A stretch of 64,000 nt of DNA from Glaciecola sp947496235 (GCF_050306235.1 NZ_JBLWFH010000003.1:124001-188000); one strand, 5' to 3'. Counted from the first letter of the stretch, positions 1-10,009 are shown. The notes: generated by a model not told the origin, from the letters alone. Translations and numbers: made by a program.

Positions 1-2446
1 GCTTACTTTTCATGGTGATTTCTTTCTCTATTTTTTCATCATTTTTAAATGCGTTTTCAACGTCATTGATCATCTCATCGTATGAAAAGCTTTTTGATAA
101 ATGATGTAAGGGGCGAGATACATCTGTTTGCCTAAGGTTGATGTACTTTTTGATCTCCTCAGTAAAAAATCGAATATTAAATTCGTCATCTAAGAACAAA
201 ATTCCTATTTGTGACAACGCAAGCACATTATCCAAATCAGCATTGGTTTGCGATATTTCAGATATTTTGTCTTGATACTCAGAGTTTACGGTATACAGCT
301 CTTCATTTACGGATTGCAGCTCTTCATTTGTACTTTGCAACTCTTCATTTGATGACATCAACTCTTCATTCGCTGATTGCAATTCTTCGTTAGTCGTTTC
401 AAGATCTTCAATAGCATGCTTTAACGCTTCTTTGCATTCTAACAATTCAGCTTCGAGTAATTTAATACGCTGATTTGCATGAGACTCAGGGTCATATTTA
501 AGTATATTTTCATCATCAACTTCGGATTTTTTATCAAAAACCAACCAGATATAACCTAACTCAGATTCAATATCATGTTCCTTTAAATAAAATCCCCGAA
601 TGTTTACATTGACATATTCACCCTGATGTAAGGTTGTTAGGTCAGTAAATGTCACTGGCGATTTACTCTCTTTGGCTTTATCGATTATTGATTTTGTCGC
701 TATAAGTAAATCTTCATGAATAATATCATCGATTAACCCGCCCAATTTATTCGGCACCAAACTCCTTACAAAGGGCGTTATATCACCATGTATTTGTAGA
801 ATGTGTAAATCCTCACTCAGCAATAAACATGGGTGAAAGCAATTTAAAATTAAGGCTTCATTTGCGAATCCCAACGATTGGGTATTAGGTCGTCTCCGGT
901 AATCACTTAACAAAGATTCAATGGGAGGAATCTTACTATTCGCCGTGTAATTTTTTTCCATATTAGATTGACCAGTTTGGTGCTGATTTAAAATTATTCT
1001 TTCAGAACTTATTTTTTTAAATACTCTAAGGTCTCTAGACACTTCGGAAAATTTTGTTGAAATTTCACCTAGATTTTCTGATTTCCCTAGAAATAGATAG
1101 CCATTTTTACACAGGGAAAAGAAAATAGATGATAATATCCGAGTTTGCGACTCATGATTAAAGTAGATAAGAACATTTCGACAACTGATAAACGAAACCT
1201 TTGAGAAAGGCACGTCAAGTAATGCATCATGTTCGGCAAAGGCAATTGCTTTTCTCAGTTTTTTGACAACTTGATAGTGGTCCTCGTCAACTTGAACAAA
1301 ATATTTATTGAGCAAGTGCTCAGGAACATCAGCTTCAATATCTTTTGAATAAAGACCTTGCGATCCCCATAAAATTGCATCTTTGTTAACGTCGGTGGCA
1401 AAGCATTTTAATAAATTAGATTTTCCTTGTTTCTCCAATTCTTCTAGGAATAATATTGCCAAAGAATAGATTTCCTCCCCAGTTGAGCACGCAACACACC
1501 AGACTCTAATGGGATCATCACCTGTTGCTTCTCGCACAATTTTAGGGATAACGTGATTAGTTAAAAAAGTGTAAGGCTCTTTATCCCTAAAAAATTGGGT
1601 CACACCAATTAAAAAATCTTGTTTTAGTTTCTCGGCTTCTTTATCGTCTTTTTGCAGAATGCTGAAATACTCTGACATACTGTCACAGTTAAACACGTAC
1701 ATACGCCTTTGCATGCGACGAATAAGCGTATTTTTTTTGTAGGCTGAAAAATCAATCGCGAAATTCTCATGAATATATTCAAGAATTTCAGCAAAAACAT
1801 TTTTGTTTTTAAAAGATTCGACATCAATATTCTTGAGTACGCCTTTACTAAGATCCTCATGACTTTCAAAGTAGTCATGGAGTTTCTCACCCATTTCATC
1901 CGGTGCTAGAATAAAATCAACATCACCGGTATGAATAGCACTCATCGGCATACCATCAAACTTTGCGGTTTCAGGTTTTTGCACAAGGGTTAGTCCGCCA
2001 AACTCTTTAACATGTTTCAACCCTTTACTGCCATCAGAACCAGTACCTGACAAAACAATTGCTATGGCGTTGCTTTTTTTCTGTTCTGCTAAGGATACGA
2101 AAAACTTGTTGATGCCAAAATTTGGCACATCGTTTTGATTTTTATGTTCTAGATGGAGTGAATCTTGATAAATAGTGACATTTTTCTTCGGCGGCAGTAA
2201 GTATATTTTATTTGGCAAAATTTCTGCGACTGATTCAATAGTTTCAACCTCTAAATCGGTATGTTTTTGCAGTAATTCTTGCATCATGCTTTTGTAATCA
2301 GGAAACAAATGCTGAACAATCACCACACAAGCCCCAAGGTCAATTGGTAAATTGCTTACCAAAGCCTGCAAGGCTTCCAATCCGCCAGCTGAAGCCCCTA
2401 CACCTATAACGGGCACTTCTATTTTATTATTTTGATTATCGTTCAC
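1..2446 (-). CDS. CheB-CheR-PAS fusion signalling protein (3' end outside window)
   Basis: This is an open frame of about 815 codons from a GTG start at 2446 to the window edge without a stop, so the C-terminus is missing. The start has a good ribosome site (GGAG, 5 nt upstream). The N-terminal 190 residues are CheB methylesterase-like: GASAGG with the nucleophile near Ser19, then SGTGSDGS. Next comes a CheR methyltransferase region (about 205-480) with the SAM-binding stretch CSTGEEIYSLAI and the CRNVLIYF motif. A Glu/Asn-rich coiled coil with a repeated NEELQS heptad (about 670-725) leads into a PAS-like region. This order matches the CheB/CheR/PAS fusion sensors of other proteobacteria, which often end in a kinase or GGDEF module; that end cannot be seen here. 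No chemotaxis receptor genes are nearby. It is divergent from a GGDEF/EAL gene. Confidence 0.85.
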   Translation of the reverse strand, partial: MNDNQNNKIEVPVIGVGASAGGLEALQALVSNLPIDLGACVVIVQHLFPDYKSMMQELLQKHTDLEVETIESVAEILPNKIYLLPPKKNVTIYQDSLHLEHKNQNDVPNFGINKFFVSLAEQKKSNAIAIVLSGTGSDGSKGLKHVKEFGGLTLVQKPETAKFDGMPMSAIHTGDVDFILAPDEMGEKLHDYFESHEDLSKGVLKNIDVESFKNKNVFAEILEYIHENFAIDFSAYKKNTLIRRMQRRMYVFNCDSMSEYFSILQKDDKEAEKLKQDFLIGVTQFFRDKEPYTFLTNHVIPKIVREATGDDPIRVWCVACSTGEEIYSLAILFLEELEKQGKSNLLKCFATDVNKDAILWGSQGLYSKDIEADVPEHLLNKYFVQVDEDHYQVVKKLRKAIAFAEHDALLDVPFSKVSFISCRNVLIYFNHESQTRILSSIFFSLCKNGYLFLGKSENLGEISTKFSEVSRDLRVFKKISSERIILNQHQTGQSNMEKNYTANSKIPPIESLLSDYRRRPNTQSLGFANEALILNCFHPCLLLSEDLHILQIHGDITPFVRSLVPNKLGGLIDDIIHEDLLIATKSIIDKAKESKSPVTFTDLTTLHQGEYVNVNIRGFYLKEHDIESELGYIWLVFDKKSEVDDENILKYDPESHANQRIKLLEAELLECKEALKHAIEDLETTNEELQSANEELMSSNEELQSTNEELQSVNEELYTVNSEYQDKISEISQTNADLDNVLALSQIGILFLDDEFNIRFFTEEIKKYINLRQTDVSRPLHHLSKSFSYDEMINDVENAFKNDEKIEKEITMKSK

Positions 2447-2726
2447 ATTAACTCCATTTATCCTAGGCGAAGTCAAAATGTTATAAAAATTAATCTAACA
2501 ATATTTTACAGTATTTACCCCTATTTTTAACAAAATACCATGGGAGCGAGTAGAAATAGAATAATTTTTTTAACACTTTTTACTTGAATTTCTTGTTTTT
2601 CAGCAGTATAGATTAATACTGTATTTATACAATAGTATAATAACTTTGCCAAAGTCACTTGCACATTCAAGCGTAAATTATGAATGATAAGTGTCATTTT
2701 GCGTACAATGAAACATATTAGGTAAT

Positions 2727-5393
2727 ATGGTCAATAAGAATTTAAATTTATCTTCTGACAATAAAAACCGTCGTTTAGATAGTTTTACTCGCCAAACCAT
2801 TAATGAACTTCAGGTCTGTTTTTATGACCCTGATAGTACAGAACGAGCTTATGCCAAAACACTTAACTATTTGGTCGGCGTTACTATCAGTGATTATGCT
2901 GCTTGTTTTACAGTTGACAATGCACAAAAATTTACTGAATTAGGCCAATTGCGGTTAAAAAAACTCATCTCTACCACTGAAGACAAAGACGTTTTTAACA
3001 CAGAAGCGCTCACTGAATGGATCAATACAGGGCAATTGTTACATCCTGTTTTCATTAATTCTCCGATGTCTGAACATTGGCAAGGGTTGCTCGCGCCTGA
3101 TACTAAAGTAAATTCGTTAATGATAGTGCCTATTTTTGTGCATTTAGAATTAAGAGCGGTATTTCTATTAACCAAAACACAGAGCACTTTTTCATCCTAT
3201 GTGCTTAAACGCATCAAACCCGTCATTGCCTCAACTGCTTGTGCAGTTCATAGTAGTGAATCAGTTGATTCCGATTACTTAGGTCTTAATCAGGAGCTTT
3301 TTGGAAGAGAATTTGTCGATACCCTATTAGCATCGTCTCCTTCTGGTATCATAGTAGTGGGTGAAGACAACAAAATAGTCAATAGCAACCCAATAGCACA
3401 AGATATTTTTTATCACATAAAAGATAATGTCGATGAAGACCATAATTGTTCTCTTGAAAACATTGACATTAAAGAGTTCATTCCCAACTTCGATGATTTA
3501 TTTCAGTGGTCAAATCAACCTGATAAAACTGGTTTAGAGCAAAAGGCCATCATCCCAAATATATGGAATCGTGTAGTGGCCAAAAACAAATTTGGCGAAC
3601 CTAGAATTTTAAATTTGACCGTTTTTCGGTTTCGTAAAGGTAAGCGCCTATATTCGATACTACAGATACAAGATATAACGATATACGAAAATACCGCCAA
3701 TAATTACAAACAAGCGTCTCAACAATTTCAAGCATTAACCTATTTAGTGCCGGTTGGAATTATTCAAGTGGATGACCAATGGAATTGCACCTTAACTAAC
3801 GAAAAATGGTCTGAAATCACTGGGCTTAATCAAGCTGAGAGTGAACACCATGGATGGATTAATGCTATTCATTTTGATGACATACAAGATACCCTTGCAA
3901 AACTTTATTATCATCTAAATGACGGTGCTGATTTTAATAGAGAAATTCGCTTGGTTAACGTCAATGGATCAGTCACTTGGGTGGATTTTAGTATCCGCGT
4001 TTTATCTGATAACAATAACAATATCACCGGATTTATTGGTACTTTTACTGATGTTACCGACCGTTATGTAAATAAAGAAAAGCTCCGAGTAGCGGCTGAA
4101 TATGACGGCCTCACAGGCTTAACCAATCGTAATAAATTTCATCAATTATTAGAAAGGGCATTAGAATCCAGTGCCCGAGACAAGGAACTGGTAACCGTAT
4201 TTTTCTTGGATCTAGATGGCTTTAAAGATGTAAATGATACCTTGGGCCATGATGCTGGTGATCTTGTATTAAAAGCAGTTGCCGAACGACTTATAAATTT
4301 ACTGCGTAAAACGGATACAGTATCACGTTTCGGTGGTGATGAATTTGTCATTCTAATTGGGCACAATGATACACCAACAGACATTATTAAGGTCGCAGAT
4401 AAAATCATAAATTCGGTTTCGCAACCTTATAAAATTAAGAACCAGACCGTTTTTCTCACCACCAGCGTGGGCATAGCGCAAGGCTATGGTGAAGAAATTA
4501 GCGCAAATGAATTACTTAAATATGCAGATTCTGCGTTATATCGCGCTAAACGCAGTGGAAAAAACAAATTAGAGGTCTATAGCTCAAGTTTTGATGAAGA
4601 AAATAGACAGCGCGTGATGCTACAAAATGAACTCAGAGGTGGCCTGTCAGATGATCAATACAACTTGGTTTTCCAACCTATTTTTGATTGTAAATCAAAC
4701 GAATTCGTAGCGGCCGAAGCCCTACTGAGATTTAAAACCCATCAAGATGAAAACATATCACCAGACAAATTTATCCCAATTTTGGAAGAAACTAACATGA
4801 TAATTGATGTTGGTCGCTGGGTAGTGGTGAAATTATGTGAACGCTTGAAAGAGTTTTTAGCTTCCTCTAGTTTTCCAGACAGTGCTTACATCACTATTAA
4901 TGTTTCGGCAAAAGAGTTGCTACATCCAGATTTTACCACTCACTTCTTAAACTGTATCAAAAGTCACGATATACCCCCCCGTTGCATTGTGATGGAAATC
5001 ACTGAATCGGTACTTATCAATAAGCCGGAAAAAATAAAGTCGATCTTAAACATTCTTAGACAAAATGGGGTTCGTATTGCCCTAGATGATTTTGGAACTG
5101 GGTATTCTTCATTAAGCTATTTACAGAAATTTCCAATCGATATCTTGAAAATTGATCGGACATTTATTGATGACTTATCTGAGAATAGTAATGACGCGAA
5201 AATTACAAAATCCATTATTGCTCTTGCTAAATCCCTTGACTTAAAAGTAGTTGCTGAAGGGGTTGAAACTCAATTTGCCCTCGATGCTTTGAACAAGCTT
5301 GACGCAGAAATGGTGCAAGGTTTTTATCTTTGTAAACCCCTGACCTTCCAACAAATCAATAAATACTTAGCGCCCAAAAAACGCGCAGGATAA
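2727..5393 (+). CDS. GAF/PAS-GGDEF-EAL c-di-GMP turnover protein
   Basis: A protein of 888 residues, starting at ATG 2727 with AGGTAAT just upstream. The N-terminal 170 residues look like a GAF sensor. Two PAS-like segments follow (about 195-320 and 330-450). A GGDEF domain carries an intact RFGGDEF motif (residues 536-540), as expected for an active diguanylate cyclase. The C-terminal EAL domain has EALLRF (from residue 664), DDFGTGYSS and VAEGVET, the metal and catalytic motifs of an active c-di-GMP phosphodiesterase. No membrane segment is evident, so it is probably cytoplasmic. Both activities look possible from sequence; which dominates cannot be told. It is divergent from the CheB-CheR fusion across a 280-bp AT-rich gap, so the two may share regulation. 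Confidence 0.92.
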   Translation: MVNKNLNLSSDNKNRRLDSFTRQTINELQVCFYDPDSTERAYAKTLNYLVGVTISDYAACFTVDNAQKFTELGQLRLKKLISTTEDKDVFNTEALTEWINTGQLLHPVFINSPMSEHWQGLLAPDTKVNSLMIVPIFVHLELRAVFLLTKTQSTFSSYVLKRIKPVIASTACAVHSSESVDSDYLGLNQELFGREFVDTLLASSPSGIIVVGEDNKIVNSNPIAQDIFYHIKDNVDEDHNCSLENIDIKEFIPNFDDLFQWSNQPDKTGLEQKAIIPNIWNRVVAKNKFGEPRILNLTVFRFRKGKRLYSILQIQDITIYENTANNYKQASQQFQALTYLVPVGIIQVDDQWNCTLTNEKWSEITGLNQAESEHHGWINAIHFDDIQDTLAKLYYHLNDGADFNREIRLVNVNGSVTWVDFSIRVLSDNNNNITGFIGTFTDVTDRYVNKEKLRVAAEYDGLTGLTNRNKFHQLLERALESSARDKELVTVFFLDLDGFKDVNDTLGHDAGDLVLKAVAERLINLLRKTDTVSRFGGDEFVILIGHNDTPTDIIKVADKIINSVSQPYKIKNQTVFLTTSVGIAQGYGEEISANELLKYADSALYRAKRSGKNKLEVYSSSFDEENRQRVMLQNELRGGLSDDQYNLVFQPIFDCKSNEFVAAEALLRFKTHQDENISPDKFIPILEETNMIIDVGRWVVVKLCERLKEFLASSSFPDSAYITINVSAKELLHPDFTTHFLNCIKSHDIPPRCIVMEITESVLINKPEKIKSILNILRQNGVRIALDDFGTGYSSLSYLQKFPIDILKIDRTFIDDLSENSNDAKITKSIIALAKSLDLKVVAEGVETQFALDALNKLDAEMVQGFYLCKPLTFQQINKYLAPKKRAG

Positions 5394-5477
5394 TCTTTAA
5401 TTTATTTTGTAACCCCATGATTACCAAATTTTTTAATACTATTTTGCGTGTATATAAAAAGCATCCCCATAGTCTTT

Positions 5478-5509
5478 GCAACATTTCCTTCAACAAAACG
5501 CAACATTTC
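5478..5509. repeat. 10-bp direct repeat upstream of alkaline phosphatase operon
   Basis: GCAACATTTC occurs at 5478-5487 and again at 5500-5509, start-to-start 22 bp, which is two helical turns and puts both copies on one face of the DNA. It lies about 170-200 bp upstream of the first phosphatase gene. It does not match the Pho-box consensus. A binding site for a dimeric activator is an inference only. Confidence 0.35.
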
Positions 5510-5618
5510 TGCCAATAAAATTTCATTTTCCTGACAAGCAAACGTCACATTGTATTTCTACTCTTGTCGCTCATTAACGCCTGTTTGATTGAGCGATTAT
5601 TCCACTTCTCAAATTTCA

Positions 5619-5630
5619 AACGCTAGCGTT
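5619..5630. promoter_or_regulatory. 12-bp perfect palindrome upstream of alkaline phosphatase operon
   Basis: AACGCTAGCGTT is a perfect 12-bp palindrome 48 bp before the start codon of the first alkaline phosphatase, where an operator could act. No regulator is identified. Confidence 0.3.
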
Positions 5631-5678
5631 AATCATAGTTTTTTAACTACTCACTACTAATAACATACGGATTACAAC

Positions 5679-7265
5679 ATGAAGATTAATGTCGCTAAAT
5701 ATGTTGCATGGACCGGACTTGCTGTTGCTATTTCAAGTGCATCTTCTGCACTAGCAAACTCGTTACCGGAACATCAAACAAGCAATGCATGGTATACCTC
5801 AGCAAATGAACTGTTGATGCAAAAACTGGATGTAAATAATAGCTTTAAAGCTAAAAATGTCATCTTGTTCGTTGGTGACGGAATGGGCATTTCTACCCTG
5901 ACCGCAGCTCGAATTCTCGAAGGTCAGCAACAGGATATGATGGGTGAAGAAAACCTATTGAGTTTTGAAACCTTTCCTTATTCTGCATTGGTGAAAACGT
6001 ATAACGTTGACGCGCAAACCCCTGATTCTGCAGGTACTATGACAGCTATGATGTCTGGACTTAAAACAGACGTTGGCGTTATTGGTGTTGATGAAGACAT
6101 TGTTAGAGGTGATTGCGCTAGCGTCGCTGGTAACGAGGTAACTTCAGCACTTGAATTAGCTGAAATTAAAGGCTTATCCACCGGCATTATTTCTACTGCT
6201 CGTATAACTCACGCAACGCCAGCAGCGACCTACGCGAAATCTGCAGATCGTAACTGGGAAGATATTTCAGACATGCCAGAAGGTACTACTTGTACTGATA
6301 TCGCTGATCAGTTAGTTAACTTTGAAGCCAATTTAGAAGCACGTTTTACCGGCGTTGATGTAGATGGTATTGAAGTTGTATTTGGTGGTGGTCGTCGTCA
6401 TTTCTTACCGCGCGATGAAGCATTTAATAGCGCTGATGCTGTTAGTTCTGTTGAAGGTGATCGCACTGATAATCGAGACCTTACAGCAGAATGGCAAACT
6501 ACCTACCCACAAGGTTCTTATGTAATGGATCAGACTGGATTTGATGCGATTGATCCAGCATCTACCGAAAGAGTGTTCGGGTTATTCAATGAAAGTCATA
6601 TGCAATATGAAGCTGATCGCGCAAATGACATTGCAGGTGAGCCTTCACTTACTGAAATGACATCAAAAGCCATTGATATTCTAGATAACAATGAAAAAGG
6701 CTTTTTCTTAATGGTTGAATCTGGTCGTATTGACCACGGCCACCATGCGGGTAGCGCATATGGCGCACTGACTGACACCATTGAGTTATCTAATGCCGTA
6801 CGTGCAGCAATGGAAATGACAAACCCAGAAGAAACCTTGATTATCGTTACTGCTGACCACGGTCACGTATTCACTATCGCAGGTTATCCAAAACGTGGTA
6901 ATCCAATTTTAGGCAAAGTAGTAAATGTAGGTAGTGAAGAACCAGCAACTGCAGCTGACGGCCTTGCTTACACTACCCTTGGTTACACTAACGGTTTAGG
7001 CATGATGGATTTAGGCGACGAAACTGATGCCGATGCTTCTTATGCTTTTGCACCTAATACTGGTCGCAAAGATATTACCCAAATCGATACTACTACTAGC
7101 GGCTATCATCAAGAAGCCCTTGTGCCATTAGGTTCTGAAACTCACTCAGGTGAAGATATCAGTCTACATGCCATGGGACCTGGCGCTCAATTAGCACAAG
7201 GTAACATTGAACAGAACATGGTCTTTCATCTAATAGACCAAGCGCTTAACTTGACTAGCAACTAA
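5679..7265 (+). CDS. periplasmic alkaline phosphatase (PhoA superfamily)
   Basis: A 528-residue exported phosphomonoesterase. A Sec signal peptide spans about 1-26 (ending SSALA-N) with no lipobox, so it should be soluble in the periplasm or secreted. Alkaline phosphatase motifs are complete: FVGDGMG (metal site), TPDSAGTMTAMMSG with the nucleophile Ser117, RITHATPAATYAKSADR, VESGRIDHGHH, TADHGH and ETHSGED, which supply the metal-binding Asp and His residues. It releases phosphate from organic phosphate esters. It is followed after 15 bp by a paralogue, so the two form an operon. The ribosome site is weak. The upstream 285 bp carry a direct repeat and a palindrome but no clear Pho box. Confidence 0.93.
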   Translation: MKINVAKYVAWTGLAVAISSASSALANSLPEHQTSNAWYTSANELLMQKLDVNNSFKAKNVILFVGDGMGISTLTAARILEGQQQDMMGEENLLSFETFPYSALVKTYNVDAQTPDSAGTMTAMMSGLKTDVGVIGVDEDIVRGDCASVAGNEVTSALELAEIKGLSTGIISTARITHATPAATYAKSADRNWEDISDMPEGTTCTDIADQLVNFEANLEARFTGVDVDGIEVVFGGGRRHFLPRDEAFNSADAVSSVEGDRTDNRDLTAEWQTTYPQGSYVMDQTGFDAIDPASTERVFGLFNESHMQYEADRANDIAGEPSLTEMTSKAIDILDNNEKGFFLMVESGRIDHGHHAGSAYGALTDTIELSNAVRAAMEMTNPEETLIIVTADHGHVFTIAGYPKRGNPILGKVVNVGSEEPATAADGLAYTTLGYTNGLGMMDLGDETDADASYAFAPNTGRKDITQIDTTTSGYHQEALVPLGSETHSGEDISLHAMGPGAQLAQGNIEQNMVFHLIDQALNLTSN

Positions 7266-7280
7266 TAAGGAATTAGAACA

Positions 7281-9191
7281 ATGAAAAAATTGCAACTTAC
7301 ATTGCTAGCGACCGCAATAATCGGTCTATCTGGATGTCTTGATGACGGTGACGATGGTGCACAAGGTGTAAGAGGTCAAACAGGCCCTCAAGGGGAATCT
7401 GGCCTAAATTCACTTATCCGTCAAACTCAACTAGCTGTTGGTAATGCAAATTGCCCAAATGGCGGTGTTCAAATTGACTCAGGTTTAGATACTGACGGTG
7501 ATGGTTCACTAGCGGATTCTGAAGTAAATGAAACAAGCTATGCTTGTCAGCCTGGCGTAACCTCGGTGAATTCTAGCGAGTTACTCACTAACTTAAACAA
7601 TCCTTGGTTTGTTGAAGCTCAACAAGAAATCGCTGAAGCGAGAACTACTTGGTTACAAGCGACTAGCACTAGTCAAACTGGTAATGCAACTACAGCTCAA
7701 GTCACCAGTTATAAAACTAATTCAGCCGCTGAAAAACAAGCCTTAGTAGATAGCCTAAAAGGTCAAGCCAAAAACGTCATCCTATTTGTAGGTGATGGCA
7801 TGGGTGTTTCTACTATCACTTCTGCCAGAATTTTAGATGGTCAAATGGCAGGCAAAGACGGTGAAGAACATCAACTTTCATTCGATAAATTCCCGTTTGC
7901 CGGCTTAGCGAAAACTTATAACGTTGACGCTCAAACGCCTGATTCTGCGGGTACAATGACAGCTATGATGTCTGGGCTTAAAACAGATGTGGGCGTTATT
8001 GGTGTTGATGAAGATATCGTCCGTGGTGACTGCTCCACAGTGACAGGAAATGAATTAGCTACTGCGTTAGAACTTGCCGAATTACAAGGTAAGTCTACTG
8101 GTATCATTTCTACAGCGCGTATAACTCACGCAACGCCAGCAGCAACCTACGCAAAATCAGCTGATCGCAACTGGGAAGATGTATCAGACATGCCAACAGC
8201 AGCTGTTGATGCAGGCTGTAAAGATATTGCGGACCAGTTAGTGAATTTTGAAGCTTATTTAGAATCTCGCGTAGCTGATTCAGATGTAGATGGCATCGAA
8301 GTAGTATTTGGTGGTGGTCGTCGTCACTTCTTACCAAGAGACGCCGCATTTAACAGCCCTGACGCTGTTAGCTCTGTAGAAGGTGATCGTACTGACAACA
8401 GAGACCTGACTGCCGAATGGATGGCGCAATATCCCGCAGGTCAATACGTATATGATCAAGCAGGATTTGATGCCATTAACACTGAAACTGTAGAGCGTGT
8501 ATTTGGTTTATTTAACGAATCACACATGCAGTACGAAGCGGATCGCGGTAATGACATTGCCGGCGAACCAAGCATTGCTGAAATGACAGCTACCGCTATC
8601 AATATTCTAGATAACAACGAAGATGGCTTTTTCTTAATGGTTGAATCTGGCCGTATTGACCACGCTCACCATGCTGGAAGTGCATATGGTGCTTTAACTG
8701 ACACTATTGCACTTGCAGAAGCCGTAGATGTTGCAGACAAAATGACCGATGACAGCGATACGCTTATCATAGTGACTGCCGACCACGGTCATGTGTTTAC
8801 CATTGCTGGATATCCTAAGCGCGGTAACCCAATCTTAGGTAAAGTAGTAAGTGTCGGAAGCGAAGAGCCAGCAACCGATGCAGACGGCATGCCTTACACT
8901 ACACTTGGCTATACCAATGGTTTGGGCTATAGAAACCTAGGTGACATGGTGTTTGATGCCGATGCAAGCTATGCAGCAGCGCCGGATGCAGGTCGTAAAG
9001 ACTTAACTGACGTTAACACTGAGTCTCCTGGATTCCACCAAGAAAGCTTAGTACCACTTACATCTGAAACCCACTCAGGTGAAGACATCGGTATTTTTGC
9101 CAAAGGTCCAGGTGCATTCTTGGTCACTGGTACTAATGAGCAAAACATGGTGTTCCACATCATGAACTTCGCTGGTGATTTAAATAAATAA
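7281..9191 (+). CDS. lipoprotein alkaline phosphatase with collagen-like linker
   Basis: A 636-residue paralogue of the preceding phosphatase, 15 bp downstream with a good site (AAGGAATT). A lipobox LSGC (Cys19) predicts lipid anchoring. It is followed by about six Gly-X-Y triplets (roughly residues 26-42), then a short Cys/Asp-rich module containing DTDGDGSLADSEV, as seen after collagen-like stalks of marine lipoproteins. The catalytic domain starts near residue 165 and has FVGDGMG, TPDSAGTMTAMMSG (Ser222), VESGRIDHAHH, TADHGH and ETHSGED. It is very similar to the upstream enzyme over the whole domain, but the DNA differs at many third positions, so the duplication is not recent. Probably cell-surface or outer-membrane tethered. 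Confidence 0.92.
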   Translation: MKKLQLTLLATAIIGLSGCLDDGDDGAQGVRGQTGPQGESGLNSLIRQTQLAVGNANCPNGGVQIDSGLDTDGDGSLADSEVNETSYACQPGVTSVNSSELLTNLNNPWFVEAQQEIAEARTTWLQATSTSQTGNATTAQVTSYKTNSAAEKQALVDSLKGQAKNVILFVGDGMGVSTITSARILDGQMAGKDGEEHQLSFDKFPFAGLAKTYNVDAQTPDSAGTMTAMMSGLKTDVGVIGVDEDIVRGDCSTVTGNELATALELAELQGKSTGIISTARITHATPAATYAKSADRNWEDVSDMPTAAVDAGCKDIADQLVNFEAYLESRVADSDVDGIEVVFGGGRRHFLPRDAAFNSPDAVSSVEGDRTDNRDLTAEWMAQYPAGQYVYDQAGFDAINTETVERVFGLFNESHMQYEADRGNDIAGEPSIAEMTATAINILDNNEDGFFLMVESGRIDHAHHAGSAYGALTDTIALAEAVDVADKMTDDSDTLIIVTADHGHVFTIAGYPKRGNPILGKVVSVGSEEPATDADGMPYTTLGYTNGLGYRNLGDMVFDADASYAAAPDAGRKDLTDVNTESPGFHQESLVPLTSETHSGEDIGIFAKGPGAFLVTGTNEQNMVFHIMNFAGDLNK

Positions 9192-9200
9192 ATCTGCACT

Positions 9201-9238
9201 AAAAACAGCGGCAAACCAAAGGTTATGCCGCTGTTTTT
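9201..9238 (+). terminator. intrinsic terminator of the phosphatase operon
   Basis: AAAAACAGCGGCA pairs with TGCCGCTGTTTTT, ending in a T-run. It lies 10 bp after the stop of the second phosphatase and separates that operon from the next gene. Confidence 0.85.
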
Positions 9239-9259
9239 GTATTTCAGGAAACATATAAG

Positions 9260-10009
9260 ATGAAAAATAAAATTGTACTAAGTTTAATTTTGACCTTCTT
9301 ATTACTTTGCACCATAGCAAGTAAAGGGTTAGCCGAAGAATCTCAATGTTCAGGCGCGGTAACTGTGGCAAGTTATAAAATTTATCAACCTAGATTGGAT
9401 AAAACCGAAATTCTTGAACTTTATCGCAACAAAAATACCGTTGCTCACTACTATCCCAAAAATCAAATTACCGAGCTTTATGAACTTAATAAAGCGGGAC
9501 AAGTGAAACTCACGAAATATTTTAATGATCATAAACGTGGTATCGAATATCAACCCAATGACAAACTAAATAACATCAGAAACTTAGATTGGGCACAAAA
9601 ATACAAATTAATGGGTAAGAACTTTCTTGATAACGCCAGCCAGCAAATTAAACAGACCAATGATTGTGGTGATGTAATTGCATATAGTATCACCCAAGAT
9701 CACAACACTTTTGTTGCTACCATTGACACTGCTAAAGACATACTCACAGCGTTTGAAATTACTGATGAAAAGGGAAACTTGTTAGAAAAATGGGAGTTGC
9801 AATCAACTGAACTAGCAACTGATTCCAGCGTATTTTTATCCCAATTAAACACCTACCAAACCACAGACTACGCGGACATAGGAGATGACCATACAGACCC
9901 ATTTTTAACCAAAATGGTAAACCTTGGTTTCATTGAAAAATCGAGTTCTGGCTTTTACCACATGGACGACAAACAACAACTGCATGCCGTTGGAGAGCAC
10001 TCGCACTAA
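9260..10009 (+). CDS. exported protein of unknown function
   Basis: A 249-residue protein with a signal peptide (about 1-25, ending KGLA-EES) and ATG preceded by AGGAAAC. I do not recognise the family. The mature part is rich in Lys, Asn, Asp and Thr, has only two Cys (CSGAV near the N-terminus and NDCGD in the middle, possibly a disulphide), and has no membrane segment after the signal, so it is probably periplasmic. It ends in a His-containing tail (VGEHSH). It starts 22 bp after the terminator of the phosphatase operon, so it needs its own promoter or read-through. A role linked to phosphate scavenging is only a neighbourhood guess. Confidence 0.75.
   Translation: MKNKIVLSLILTFLLLCTIASKGLAEESQCSGAVTVASYKIYQPRLDKTEILELYRNKNTVAHYYPKNQITELYELNKAGQVKLTKYFNDHKRGIEYQPNDKLNNIRNLDWAQKYKLMGKNFLDNASQQIKQTNDCGDVIAYSITQDHNTFVATIDTAKDILTAFEITDEKGNLLEKWELQSTELATDSSVFLSQLNTYQTTDYADIGDDHTDPFLTKMVNLGFIEKSSSGFYHMDDKQQLHAVGEHSH

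Noticed and set aside
2617..2637. LexA-like box upstream of the GGDEF/EAL gene
   Set aside because: TACTGT is present, but the second half reads AATAGTA instead of ACAGTA at the required spacing; it is only AT-rich near-palindromic DNA.
5394..5678. Pho box before the alkaline phosphatases
   Set aside because: CGTCACAT and CTTGTCGC are too divergent from CTGTCAT and not at 11-bp spacing.
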